From Nemertoderma westbladi (Eukaryota > Xenacoelomorpha > Nemertodermatida > Nemertodermatidae), in assembly GCA_032718475.1 (NCBI GenBank), contig JAUCBJ010003036.1, positions 26,256 through 90,255 of the forward strand: a DNA stretch of 64,000 nucleotides. The letters are read 5' to 3'. Shown here in pieces: positions 1-7,985 of this stretch. The notes beneath the pieces are model-generated. The model was not told the DNA's origin. It did no database searches and saw nothing but the letters and a program-made list of their open reading frames with translations. Both the position numbers and the translations under genes were made by a program. The first letter of the stretch is position 1. Each line of letters opens with the position of its first letter.

Positions 1-785
1 TTAAGGGGGGTATCGGCGACTGCAAAATTTTAAAATTTCCTGAAAATTTTTCGAAATTTTGTTTCTTCTAATTTTCTGGTTTGATAGGTCTTTCACGTGG
101 TGACATCGGTTTGCACCATTGAATAATTTTCCACCACAAAACAGAACTTTTCAACAACATAATTTATTGGTAATATTCATGACTCTCTGCATAAAACAAC
201 CTTTTACTCAGTTTGCCGATTTTTACATTTTTCATCACTAAATTCCCTACTACTTTTTTATTTTTCACTCAATTTTTATCAAACATATACCAAAATGTTC
301 AGCATCTATAGGGCTACAATCCTTAGTATTGGTTTTGTAACATATGTCCATTTGGATGTTCTATGATCCATTATGTAACTGCTTCTCTTTGTCTATCTCA
401 AAATATATGATGCCCGAAATATAGCCCGAACATACTAAAACCCCCATAAATTTTTCAAAAACAATAATTATTTTGTGTTGAAATTTTCACAAAAGATAAT
501 CTACATCTAGGTTCATTGGACCAAACTCTTGGAAAGAGAACGGCAACCCAGTTGGTACTACAGATCCTTCTGCATGATATATTTTTCATAAAAACCCTCA
601 AAATCTTTACAAATTTTGAAAAAAGCCGACTTGCACAAAACGTCCCATATTTTTCGAACAAAATGGTTTGCGAAGGTATTTATACCCAGTTCTCTTAGTT
701 AAAGATCACAGATAATTGTGTTAGAGTTTCAGAACAGAAGCTATGAAATTAAAAAAAAATAGATTTGGGATGATACCCCCCTTAA
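1..785. mobile_element. Non-autonomous DNA transposon (MITE) with TTAA ends, Kolobok/T2-like
   Basis: The segment begins TTAAGGGGGGTATC and ends with its exact reverse complement, GATACCCCCCTTAA, a perfect 14-bp terminal inverted repeat that includes the TTAA target duplication. The interior is AT-rich and has only short overlapping open frames (best about 68 codons, on opposite strands), so it encodes no transposase. TTAA duplications are known for the piggyBac and Kolobok superfamilies. Ends of the form TTAAGGRR are described for Kolobok-type T2 MITEs, so Kolobok is the better guess; piggyBac elements usually begin with CCC. The left end coincides with the window edge, so nothing upstream could be checked. 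The boundaries are firm; the superfamily is inference. Confidence 0.72.
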
Positions 786-926
786 CTGACCATGCGGTCT
801 GACTAACTAAATCATTGGTATAAGACCTGCAATAGATTGGCTACTGTCATGCAGTCAGGTTGCCAGTATATATGCCTAACAGCCAAAACTGTTAGTACTG
901 TAGTACCGGAAAATGGGTTCTATCAC

Positions 927-1382
927 ATGTGAGGCACAGTGACAAATTCCTTTCCCCAGTGGCCATTTTTGGACTAATTTGTCTCAAATTTCACACAGAC
1001 ACTCTCTGACCTATGTGTAACTTCAAAAAAAAAAAATTTAAATTAGGTGATTTTCCGGTTCGAGCAGCACGATATTTCAGCATTTCCTCAATGCAGCATT
1101 TCCTCAATTTTACTTCAATTAGCCGGAAAATCTACAGACAGACACTTCAGGTCGTGTATTTAATGTGATGTAAATTTTACGGCTGCAGAGGACGATGTGC
1201 CCTTCGCGCGGCACGTGAAAAAAACTGTCTTTTCTAGAAAAATACTTTTTAAATTGACCACTGTCAGTACTACTGCGACTGCCCTGCCAGTACCAGACAA
1301 CCGCACTACAGCACTAGCGGACCTCTACCTACTACGCTGTAAGGAATCGATAAAAAAAATTCTTACAACTGTGCCTCAAATA
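927..1382. mobile_element. Possible small inverted-repeat element (weak)
   Basis: Imperfect inverted repeats bound this stretch: ATGTGAGGCACAGTGACAAA on the left and, read on the other strand from the right, ATTTGAGGCACAGTTGTAAG. The core GAGGCACAGT is identical. It could be a decayed MITE. No convincing target-site duplication is seen and there is no transposase, so the superfamily cannot be named. Confidence 0.3.
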
Positions 1383-1878
1383 TGATGTTACCGGAAAGTG
1401 TACTGTACCAAGGGGTCATATAAGAGAAACGTAAAATAATAAAAGAAAATAAATAAGTTATGCAATGGAATAATATTTTAATAAACTGTAGTTACTTAAG
1501 ATATTACATTATACATTCACAGTTATTGAACGAAGTTATAAGTAAGTAAACGATAGGCTTCTATGCAGTCGGAATAATATTGATTGAGTCTGAAATTGTT
1601 TTGAACAAGAGAGTGTTGTATCAAGGATACAAGCAGAGAAGGAATTTCCCAGATCAGCAATACTGTGGATATGTGTAGAGCTCTCATTATATCACTTATA
1701 AACTAATTAACTATGTGCAGTAGCAGTACTCTATACATGTATTCTTAGAGCTGCGTTGTGGTTTGGCTACAACCCTAATAATATAATAAAGTATATACAT
1801 ATAATTAGAGATAAATTAGTGATGAAAGAGACTAACATATTTAAACAGTATTCTTAATATGCGTACTGATTAGGTATG

Positions 1879-1883
<5 letters not shown>

Positions 1884-1912
<29 letters not shown>

Positions 1913-1930
1913 TGTATGTATGTATGTATG
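1884..1930. repeat. (TATG)n microsatellite
   Basis: About a dozen uninterrupted TATG units, preceded by a slightly irregular start from 1873. Confidence 0.95.
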
Positions 1931-1994
1931 CAATAAATAAATATATGGCCCGCGTGTATTGCTATGATACAACAAATTAAGGTTTGATTATTTA

Positions 1995-2477
1995 GAGCAG
2001 CAGTAGTTAAAGTACTCCTCTATGGGAGTCCATGCTGGACTCTAACTGCTGAGGACACCAAATCTCTGGATGGCACATTCACAACAATGCTACGCCGGGT
2101 TCATTGTGTCAAGTACAATGCACACATCTCCAACCAGACACTATATAACATTGGAGGTGTCTCATTGGTTCCCCCAAGCTTGACACTAGAACAAAATCGC
2201 CTCCGCTTTGCAGGACATTGCTTTCGCCGTGAGGACTAGCCAGTGCATAATCTTGTACTTTGGCAGCCTCATGGAGTGAATAAGCATGGTGGACAGCCCA
2301 TGACTTTCTTGAGACGCATCTTAAAGGACACTGGCCTTGAAGATGCGGATAATCTAGCAAATATCATGGGTGATAGGGCGTTGTGGCGGTGCTATTTTGT
2401 CGATAAGCCGGCCCCATCATTCTTAAAAATGCAGCTGCAATGCAGCATGCCGATCCTAGTAGTAGTAGTAGTAGTAG
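1995..2477 (+). pseudogene. LINE reverse-transcriptase ORF 3' end with (TAG)n tail
   Basis: On the plus strand this reads as the C-terminal part of a non-LTR retrotransposon pol protein. The motif order is YGSPCWTL, then MLRR, then LRFAGHCFRR, then LVLWQPHG and GGQPMTFLRRIL, characteristic of the region after the reverse transcriptase domain in RTE/CR1-like LINEs. One in-frame stop (TAG at 2237-2239) breaks it, and homology continues in the same frame afterwards. The catalytic domains are absent, so it is 5'-truncated as usual for LINE insertions. It ends in about seven TAG repeats (2457-2477), the 3' tail. Family assignment is from motif memory. Confidence 0.72.
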
Positions 2478-2614
2478 ACACTAGAACAAAATTGCCTCCG
2501 CTTTGCAGGACATTGCTTTCGCCGTGAGGAACAGCCAGTGCATAATCTTGTACTTTGGTAGCCTCATGGAGTGAATAAGCATGGTGGACAGCCCATGACT
2601 TACTTGAGATGCAT
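2477..2614 (+). repeat. Second partial copy of the LINE segment at 2184-2320
   Basis: Directly after the (TAG)n tail, the stretch starting GACACTAGAACAAAAT repeats the sequence near 2184 with a few substitutions, and stops where the first copy reads on into the 3' end. It therefore lacks both the 5' part and the tail. A local duplication explains it better than a second retrotransposition. Confidence 0.8.
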
Positions 2615-2689
2615 AGGACACCATTCATGGGACACCAAATATAATACAGTCTTACGTGCAAAGTATGATGCATGAATCATACAAAGTAT

Positions 2690-3294
2690 AATACAGTCTC
2701 ACGCTGCCCTACCCCACAGCCACAGTCTCACGCCGCCCTACCACACAGCCACAGTCTCACACTGCCCTACCCCACAGCCACAGTCTCACGCCACCCTACC
2801 CCACAGCCACAGTCTCACGCCGCCCTACCCGACAGCCACAGTCTGACGCCGCCCACAGCCACAGCCACAGTCTCAAGCTGCCCTACCCCACAGCCACAGT
2901 CTCACGCCACTATACCCCACAGCCAGAGTCTCACGCTGCCCCATCGCCCTACCTGCCGCCCTACCCCACAGCCACAGTCTCACACTGCCTTACCCCACAG
3001 ACACAATCTCACGCCGCCCTACGTCACAGCCACAGTCGCACGCTGCCATAACTAACAGCCAGTCTCACGCCGCCCTACCCCACAGTCACAATCTCACGCC
3101 GCCCTACCCACCCCCTACCCCACAGCCACAATCTGATGCGGCCCTAACCCACAGCCACAGTCTCACGCCACCCTACCTGTCGCCATACCCCACAGCCACA
3201 GTCTCACACTGCCCTACCTGCCGCCCTACCCCACAGCCACAGTCTCACGCCAACCTACCCGCCGTACTACCACACAGCCACAGTCTCACACCGC
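2690..3294. repeat. Satellite A (29-bp tandem repeat), left arm
   Basis: About twenty tandem 29-bp units built from CCCTACCCCACAGCCACAG followed by TCTCACGCCG. Units vary mostly at two CpG sites, and some carry an extra 12-bp CCGCCGCCCTAC block. Three units make 87 bp, so the repeat cycles through all three frames and gives Pro/Ser/His/Thr-rich open frames with no sign of being a gene. The array is cut at 3294 by an LTR element and resumes at 22400. Confidence 0.95.
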
Positions 3295-3527
3295 TGTGGT
3301 GCACGGGCCGAAATGAGTTCTAGTTGAATAAGGCCCCCATGCAACCAAGAAGAAAAGAAGATAGACAGATTTACAGATAAAGTATATCAGTATTGCAGTA
3401 TGATATTCAAACAGGTTACAGCATTAGGTACAACAGCAGTTCTCACATACCGGTAGGTAGGACTATATGTACCAATGGGTTAGGACCACACGACATATCA
3501 TATATATCTCAATTTGAGTTCCCCACA
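3295..3527 (-). repeat. 3' LTR of the CsRn1-like element
   Basis: A 233-bp LTR with TG...CA ends (TGTGGTGCACGGG to TTCCCCACA on the plus strand). By eye it is identical to the copy at 22167-22399. Because the element runs on the minus strand, this is the 3' copy. Confidence 0.92.
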
Positions 3528-3550
3528 CTACACCCCCCCCCCCCCCCCCA
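3528..3550 (-). other. Polypurine tract of the CsRn1-like element
   Basis: Directly inside the 3' LTR, the minus strand has an uninterrupted run of 17 G (C on the plus strand, 3533-3549). This is the expected place and composition for the plus-strand primer site of an LTR retrotransposon. Confidence 0.75.
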
Positions 3551-3594
3551 GTGTGGTACTTGTATGAAACCTGTACACTCTTGAGTCTTTACAT

Positions 3595-4902
3595 TTAGAT
3601 GCCCAAGCGTGATGGAAGTCGGGAAAACCTGCCTGACCTTGTGATAGTTGGTTGAGGAGCTGAGACCGGAGTCGGCCGAGATGGTGTTTGAGCTGGGATG
3701 AATGGGGGCGTTTCTGGACGGAGATGGTTCAGTGGCCGGGTTGGTGTGTCATCTTTGTTGTCGTTGGACCCATCAAGCCTGGCTGGCTTTAGACGGTCGA
3801 TCGAGATACACTCAACTTTGTCATTTGGAAACAGAAGCCGATAGTATTTGGGAGTACGCTCCACAACAAAATATGGGCCTCTGTATGGTGGCTGGAGACC
3901 ACGGCGATTCTTGTCCGGTTGCCGAACCCACACGAAGCTACACTTGTGAAGCTCAGGAGGAATGTAGGGAGCACCACCGGTATTGTGGAGTACAGGAGGC
4001 AGGCGCAAGTCAGCCATGGCACTCTGTAGGCGAGGAAGGAAAATACTTTGCCGTGAGTTTCGGTCTTGGATAAGCCCAGGAGGTGGTGATTCATGGAACT
4101 GACCAGGAACCGAGATTGGGGCACCAAACACCAGTTCGCATGGAGCAGCGCCGATGTCCTCTTTGATAGTGGTACGGTAGCCCAGCAGGACTGTGTCTAG
4201 CTCGTCCGCCCAGTTGTCGGAACCCTCCAGCCGGGCTCGCAGGCCATCCTTGAGCTGCCGATGCAGCCTCTCAACCATCCCATTGGCCTGTGGATGGAAG
4301 GCAGTGGTAGTCGTGTGCTGGGTCCCCAAGATCCTGTTCAAAGCCGCCCAGATCTCCGCAGTGAACTGGCTGCCCCGATCTGAGGTGATCCTCTGAGGGA
4401 CTCCAAACCGTGCAACCCATGCGCTGAACAATGCTCTGGCACAGTCATCTGAGGTCGGCGGTCCAGCCATTGGAATCACCTCACACCATCTGGTAAAGCG
4501 GTCAATGATGGTGAACAGGTGGTCAAAACCCCGAGACACAGGGAGAGGGCCAACTATGTCAACATGGATGTGCGCAAAGCGCTCCAGGGGTGCATCGAGG
4601 TGTTGGAGTGGAGCCCTGGTGTGTTTGGAGATTTTGGCATACTGGCATGCGTGGCACGTCTGTGCCCACTGAATACAGTTCTTTCTCATGGAAGGCCAGA
4701 CGTATTTGGAGGCCACCATCTGGGCAGATGCCCGGGCTTCAGGATGCAGTGGTGCGTGCAATGCCTGGAAGATTCGTCGACGCCAGGATGCTGGAACGAA
4801 TGGCCGCGGTTGACTGGTCCGTCTGATGTTGCACCAGAGGCTGACGCCATTGTCGGCACTTCGTATCTGTCGCAAGACGAGGCCGGTGGCCAAGTCTCCA
4901 GC
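3595..4902 (-). CDS. pol: Integrase part of CsRn1-like pol (C-terminal piece of a split gene)
   Basis: It catalyses insertion of the element cDNA into the host chromosome. Numbering from the first Met (4893), the HHCC zinc-binding region has H46, H50, C80 and C83. The core has the full catalytic triad D112 (in HVDIVGPLP), D172 (in TSDRGSQF) and E208 (in GMVERL), with the usual 35 residues between the last two. A GPY/F-like module (YRGPYFVVERTPKYYRLLF) follows, then a Pro/Thr-rich tail. The frame has no internal stop and stays open to the CTGAA duplication at 4903-4907, where the nested element begins. It is in phase with the end of the reverse transcriptase/RNase H frame near 19123, so only the insertion breaks the gene. 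The Met at 4893 is not a natural start. Confidence 0.9.
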   Translation of the reverse strand, partial: AGDLATGLVLRQIRSADNGVSLWCNIRRTSQPRPFVPASWRRRIFQALHAPLHPEARASAQMVASKYVWPSMRKNCIQWAQTCHACQYAKISKHTRAPLQHLDAPLERFAHIHVDIVGPLPVSRGFDHLFTIIDRFTRWCEVIPMAGPPTSDDCARALFSAWVARFGVPQRITSDRGSQFTAEIWAALNRILGTQHTTTTAFHPQANGMVERLHRQLKDGLRARLEGSDNWADELDTVLLGYRTTIKEDIGAAPCELVFGAPISVPGQFHESPPPGLIQDRNSRQSIFLPRLQSAMADLRLPPVLHNTGGAPYIPPELHKCSFVWVRQPDKNRRGLQPPYRGPYFVVERTPKYYRLLFPNDKVECISIDRLKPARLDGSNDNKDDTPTRPLNHLRPETPPFIPAQTPSRPTPVSAPQPTITRSGRFSRLPSRLGI

Positions 4903-4907
4903 CTGAA
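4903..4907. other. Target-site duplication CTGAA of the nested element (left copy)
   Basis: CTGAA lies directly before the left LTR (starting 4908) and again directly after the right LTR, at 19118-19122. A 5-bp duplication fits BEL/Pao and Gypsy integrases. Confidence 0.9.
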
Positions 4908-5433
4908 TGTGACGGGATCTACGGATCCCGGTTTATCGGTTGGGTTTTCTATCCAAGCGTCCCCGCCGTGTGTGAAAGGTAAAAGAGTTCTGGTGTTCGG
5001 TTATATGTATAAGGTATAATAGTCTGATATATATATAGTATAACACAACAGGTAATATAAGTATGATGGCGGTAGCGGACGGTGACAGAAGTCCCCGTTC
5101 CACCCTACTGATCTGACTGAGTAAACTGAATGAATGATTACAGGTTACTGGTTATATTGCACGGTGGCCTTATTGCTCCTCAATCGATGCCTTGCCCCCC
5201 TCTGATTGGTTGATATCCCTGTTGGCACCCTTTGGAGTGTTTCCCTTCACTCCCTGTGTTCTCTCTCGGTTAGGGGTTTGGCCCCTGACCCTTATTGTGT
5301 GTGTCTCCTTTGGGGCCTATTGTCCCCGTTTACTGGGCTGACACGAGGTTGACTGGTAATCAACCTCGTGCTCCCAATATTGCTTTATGGCTCACTCTAT
5401 GGGTTTGTGTTAGCGGAATTGGATAAGCTAACA
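4908..5433 (-). repeat. 3' LTR of the nested element
   Basis: A 526-bp LTR that differs from the copy at 18592-19117 by five substitutions (about 1%). It contains several strong inverted repeats: CGGGATC/GATCCCG near the outer end, an 11-bp stem CACGAGGTTGA/TCAACCTCGTG at 5342-5370, and GTTAGC/GCTAAC at 5409-5432 forming the inner end. Confidence 0.95.
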
Positions 5434-5444
5434 CTCCCCCCCAT
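5434..5444 (-). other. Polypurine tract of the nested element
   Basis: On the minus strand ATGGGGGGGAG sits directly before the LTR start TGTTAGC. This matches the position and composition of an LTR retrotransposon polypurine tract and supports the minus-strand orientation. Confidence 0.8.
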
Positions 5445-6120
5445 GCTATCTTCCCGGTGAGAAGATAGCATCCAACTCAAGTGCGCTACAATTCCGCTGG
5501 ATCCCGATCTATTATCGGGTGTGGGGTGGGTCTATTTTTTTTCGGAGTCGGCTTTCCAGGCCGCTCCCTATGGGTATGATGTCACTACCCTCTGGCGTCT
5601 CGTGTCGGGCCGATCGTGCGCTTCTTTCACACAATTTTTGTTTCCCCAACACTCTCACCATTCTACTCCAACTCTCGCATACCCCCGGACCTCCTCGTCC
5701 CACACTCTTCCTCTCACTTCTCCTCCCCCACACTTGAATTGCGCCCACGCTCTCTTCGCACTCCGCACTATTACTCCATCCCTCCTTGTCACTCCCTAAG
5801 GCTTTAATCTCTAATGCTACCCCTGTGCTATCATACTATCTACCTACTGCTTACTAACTCTAACTATCTAACTAACTCTGCTAACTACTAACTCTTACTA
5901 CTTCTAGCTCTAACTGAGAGCCTCTAACTTTCTACTGACTCTAACTCTCTACTAAGTCTAACTAACTCCTACTAACTTTCTACTTCTACTAACTCTACTT
6001 GACTCCTCTGAGTCTACCAACTCTGCTAACTAGCTCTACTAACTCTACTCCACTAGCTCTGCTAACTCTACTCCACTAGCTCTGCTAACTCTACTAACTA
6101 GCTCTACTAACTCTACTCCA
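5445..6120. other. Pyrimidine-rich CTAACT/CTCT region of the nested element
   Basis: No gene is supported. The plus strand is almost purine-free, built from irregular CTAACT, CTACTAACT and CTCT words. It holds small inverted repeats such as GACTC-CTCT-GAGTC at 6001-6014. On the transcribed minus strand this would be a purine-rich AGTTAG-type untranslated region. Short open frames here are by-products of the low complexity. Confidence 0.6.
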
Positions 6121-6124
6121 CTCT

Positions 6125-6716
6125 TCTAACTACGTGGCGCTTGCGGTGCCCACAACCATTCTACTATCTGGCACCCTATGTGCCCTTCTACTACTCAACT
6201 ACCTCTCTAACTTACTACCTGGCACCCTATGTGCCCGTCTCTACTCTTCTACTCTCTGGCACCCTATGTGCCCGTCTCTACTCCTCTACATCCCCTTTAC
6301 GTCTCATCGCCTACACGTGACGCTCTGAGTGCCGGCAGAGCGGGTACGTTAATTATGTGAACTACTACTGACTCTACTAACTCTCTTCTAACTCTACTAA
6401 CTCCTTTTGTGCCCGGCACCTCTTGTGCCCGGCACCTTCTAACTCTACTAACTCTCTTCTAACTCTACTAACTCTTTTTGTGCCCGGCACCTCTTGTGCC
6501 CGGCACCTTCTAACTCTACTAACTCAACTAACTCTACTACTAACTCAACTAACTCTACTACTAACTCTTTTTGTGCCCGGCACCTCTTGTGCCCGGCACC
6601 CACCCTAATTAACATACCCTGCTCTTACATCAAACACGTCATCACGCCCGTGCCCCACTAAGTTCAGCGCATTCCCTACTAACTCTAACTACGTGGCGCT
6701 TACGGTGCCCACAACC
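6125..6716. repeat. Hairpin array I: GGCAC/GTGCC stems in CTAACT spacer
   Basis: Short palindromes recur in pyrimidine-rich spacer. GGCAC-CCTAT-GTGCC occurs three times (6170-6185, 6221-6235, 6258-6272 approx.). GTGCC-C-GGCAC occurs in three pairs (about 6409-6435, 6480-6507 and 6573-6599). A longer related unit beginning ACTACGTGGCGCTT occurs at about 6130 and 6690. One further stem GCTCTG/CAGAGC lies at 6321-6340. The sequence is not a simple tandem array: spacers vary in length while stems are kept. Confidence 0.75.
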
Positions 6717-6744
6717 CTCTACTGCTACTACTAACACCCCTAAC

Positions 6745-7206
6745 TAGCGGTACTACGTACCCTCTTACTACTCTTACTCTCTAACGGTACTGCGTACCCC
6801 TTAACTCCTATTCTCTAACGGTACTGCGTACCCTCTTACTACTCTTACTCTCTAACGGTACTGCGTACCCCTTAACTCCTATTCTCTAACGGTACTGCGT
6901 ACCCTCTAACTCTTACTCTAACTAGCGGTACTTACGTACCCTCTAACTCTAACTACCTAGCGGTACTTACGTACCCTCTAACTCTACTAGCTAGCGGTAC
7001 AACGTACCCTCTTACTACTCTAGCTCTCTCTACTAGCTAGCGGTACTACGTACCCTCTTACTCTTACTCTAACACTAACTGTCAGTGCTAACTGACTAAC
7101 TAACTAACTCTGACTCTAGGTACTACGTACCTCCTAACTAACTCCTCTACTAACGGTACTACACGTACCCTCCTACTAACTCTTCTACTAACGGTACTAC
7201 GTACCA
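6745..7206. repeat. Hairpin array II: GGTAC/GTACC stems in CTAACT spacer
   Basis: About a dozen copies of GGTAC-NNN-GTACC or close variants (loops TAC-like, TGC-like, TTAC, AAC, TACAC) are separated by 20-50 bases of CTCTTACT/CTAACT spacer. Usually a C or GC precedes the stem and CCT follows it. The 5-bp stem is invariant while loop length and base vary, as expected if the inverted repeat rather than the loop is maintained. A CACT...AGTG stem lies near 7072-7088. Confidence 0.75.
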
Positions 7207-7619
7207 CCCTTTAACTAACTAACTAACTAACTCTTACTACCTAACTTCTACCTACTCTATTATTTAATTATTTTCTTATTTTAATTAAATAATCATTTTA
7301 TATTTTGCGCGTGGGAAGGGCGTCTCGCCCTCATTCCCACCCCCCTCAGTCCAAAACTTTGGACGACTAAAAACTCTCACGTGCCCCTTCTTCCGGTAGG
7401 CACTCTCCTGCTGCCCTCCTATACGTCCTCTAACTCTTCGCCACACTCTCTTCGGTGCTACCTTTGCTGGCCTCCCCCTTCGTATGTGCGCTGGCATTAA
7501 AGCCCTCGACGACCCCCGCTCGTCCCTCGGTATACGCGGTGTCTGCCCGTGCAATGCCCCCTCGCACTGTGTCCGTCCTGCGTGTGTATGCAACACGCCT
7601 CCTTCTACTTTCCCGACTC
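7207..7619. other. Unassigned part of the nested element
   Basis: A short (CTAA)n run and an AT-rich patch (7255-7300) are followed by C-rich sequence with more inverted repeats, for example GTCCAAA-ACT-TTGGAC at about 7348-7365. Overlapping open frames of up to 103 codons on both strands resemble nothing. Confidence 0.5.
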
Positions 7620-7985
7620 CCTTTTTTTTTCAATTTTCAATTTATTTTTCCTTTCAACAATTTCCTATTTCAGTACAATCAATACAAACATTGGATGAAG
7701 GTGATGGTGATGACGAAGTAGCAGACAATAGCGAAGCTAGTATAGCCTGCTACTCCGACTGGAAATTGATGGGTTGGAGGTGGGGTGGGGGGGGGGGGGT
7801 GGGTGGGCGTGTCTGCTCCTCTAGAATTTGTCTGGTTTTTGAGCTTTATTGTATGAGATATAATTGATGGTCAGCCGAATAGTGTAGCAGTAGCATTCTG
7901 GGATAGAAGACTTTGAGAGGCAATAAATGGCAGCGACTATAATAAAAGATACGTGGTGAGATATAAAAAGTGGGCATGGGCCTAA
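7620..7985 (-). other. LINE 3' UTR
   Basis: A non-coding stretch after the ORF2 stop. It includes a plus-strand G tract near 7785-7800, the AATAAA signal at 7845-7850 and an A-rich terminus. A plus-strand acidic open frame around 7680-7760 resembles nothing and is ignored. Confidence 0.5.

Larger units (their letters stand above)
786..1994. other. AT-rich non-coding stretch
   Basis: No gene is seen. The only open frame of note (1197-1385, 62 codons) resembles nothing and lies inside a possible inverted-repeat element. There is a 7-bp-stem hairpin at 878-897 (CTAACAG/CTGTTAG), a 16-bp tandem duplication at about 1077-1108, a 10-bp inverted repeat (GATTTTCCGG at 1049-1058 with its complement at 1123-1132) and a tetranucleotide microsatellite near the right end. 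Confidence 0.6.

Noticed and set aside
455-698. Small ORFs inside the TTAA element as a transposase remnant
   Set aside because: They are 60-68 codons on opposite strands of the same DNA, with no transposase motif.
4911-4930. Stable UACG tetraloop hairpin in the nested LTR
   Set aside because: The C(UACG)G loop exists only on the plus strand, whereas the element is transcribed from the minus strand, where the loop is CGUA.
5445-7260. Telomere-like repeats (TTAG-containing words on the minus strand)
   Set aside because: The AGTTAG words are irregular, do not form TTAGGG or TTAGG runs, and lie inside an LTR element.
7285-7596. A 103-codon minus-strand ORF in the nested element
   Set aside because: It overlaps two plus-strand ORFs of similar length in C-rich sequence and has no recognisable motif.
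7620-7760. Splice acceptor and acidic exon on the plus strand (pyrimidine tract, then TATTTCAG)
   Set aside because: The T tract is better explained as the A-rich 3' end of the minus-strand LINE, and the following peptide resembles nothing.
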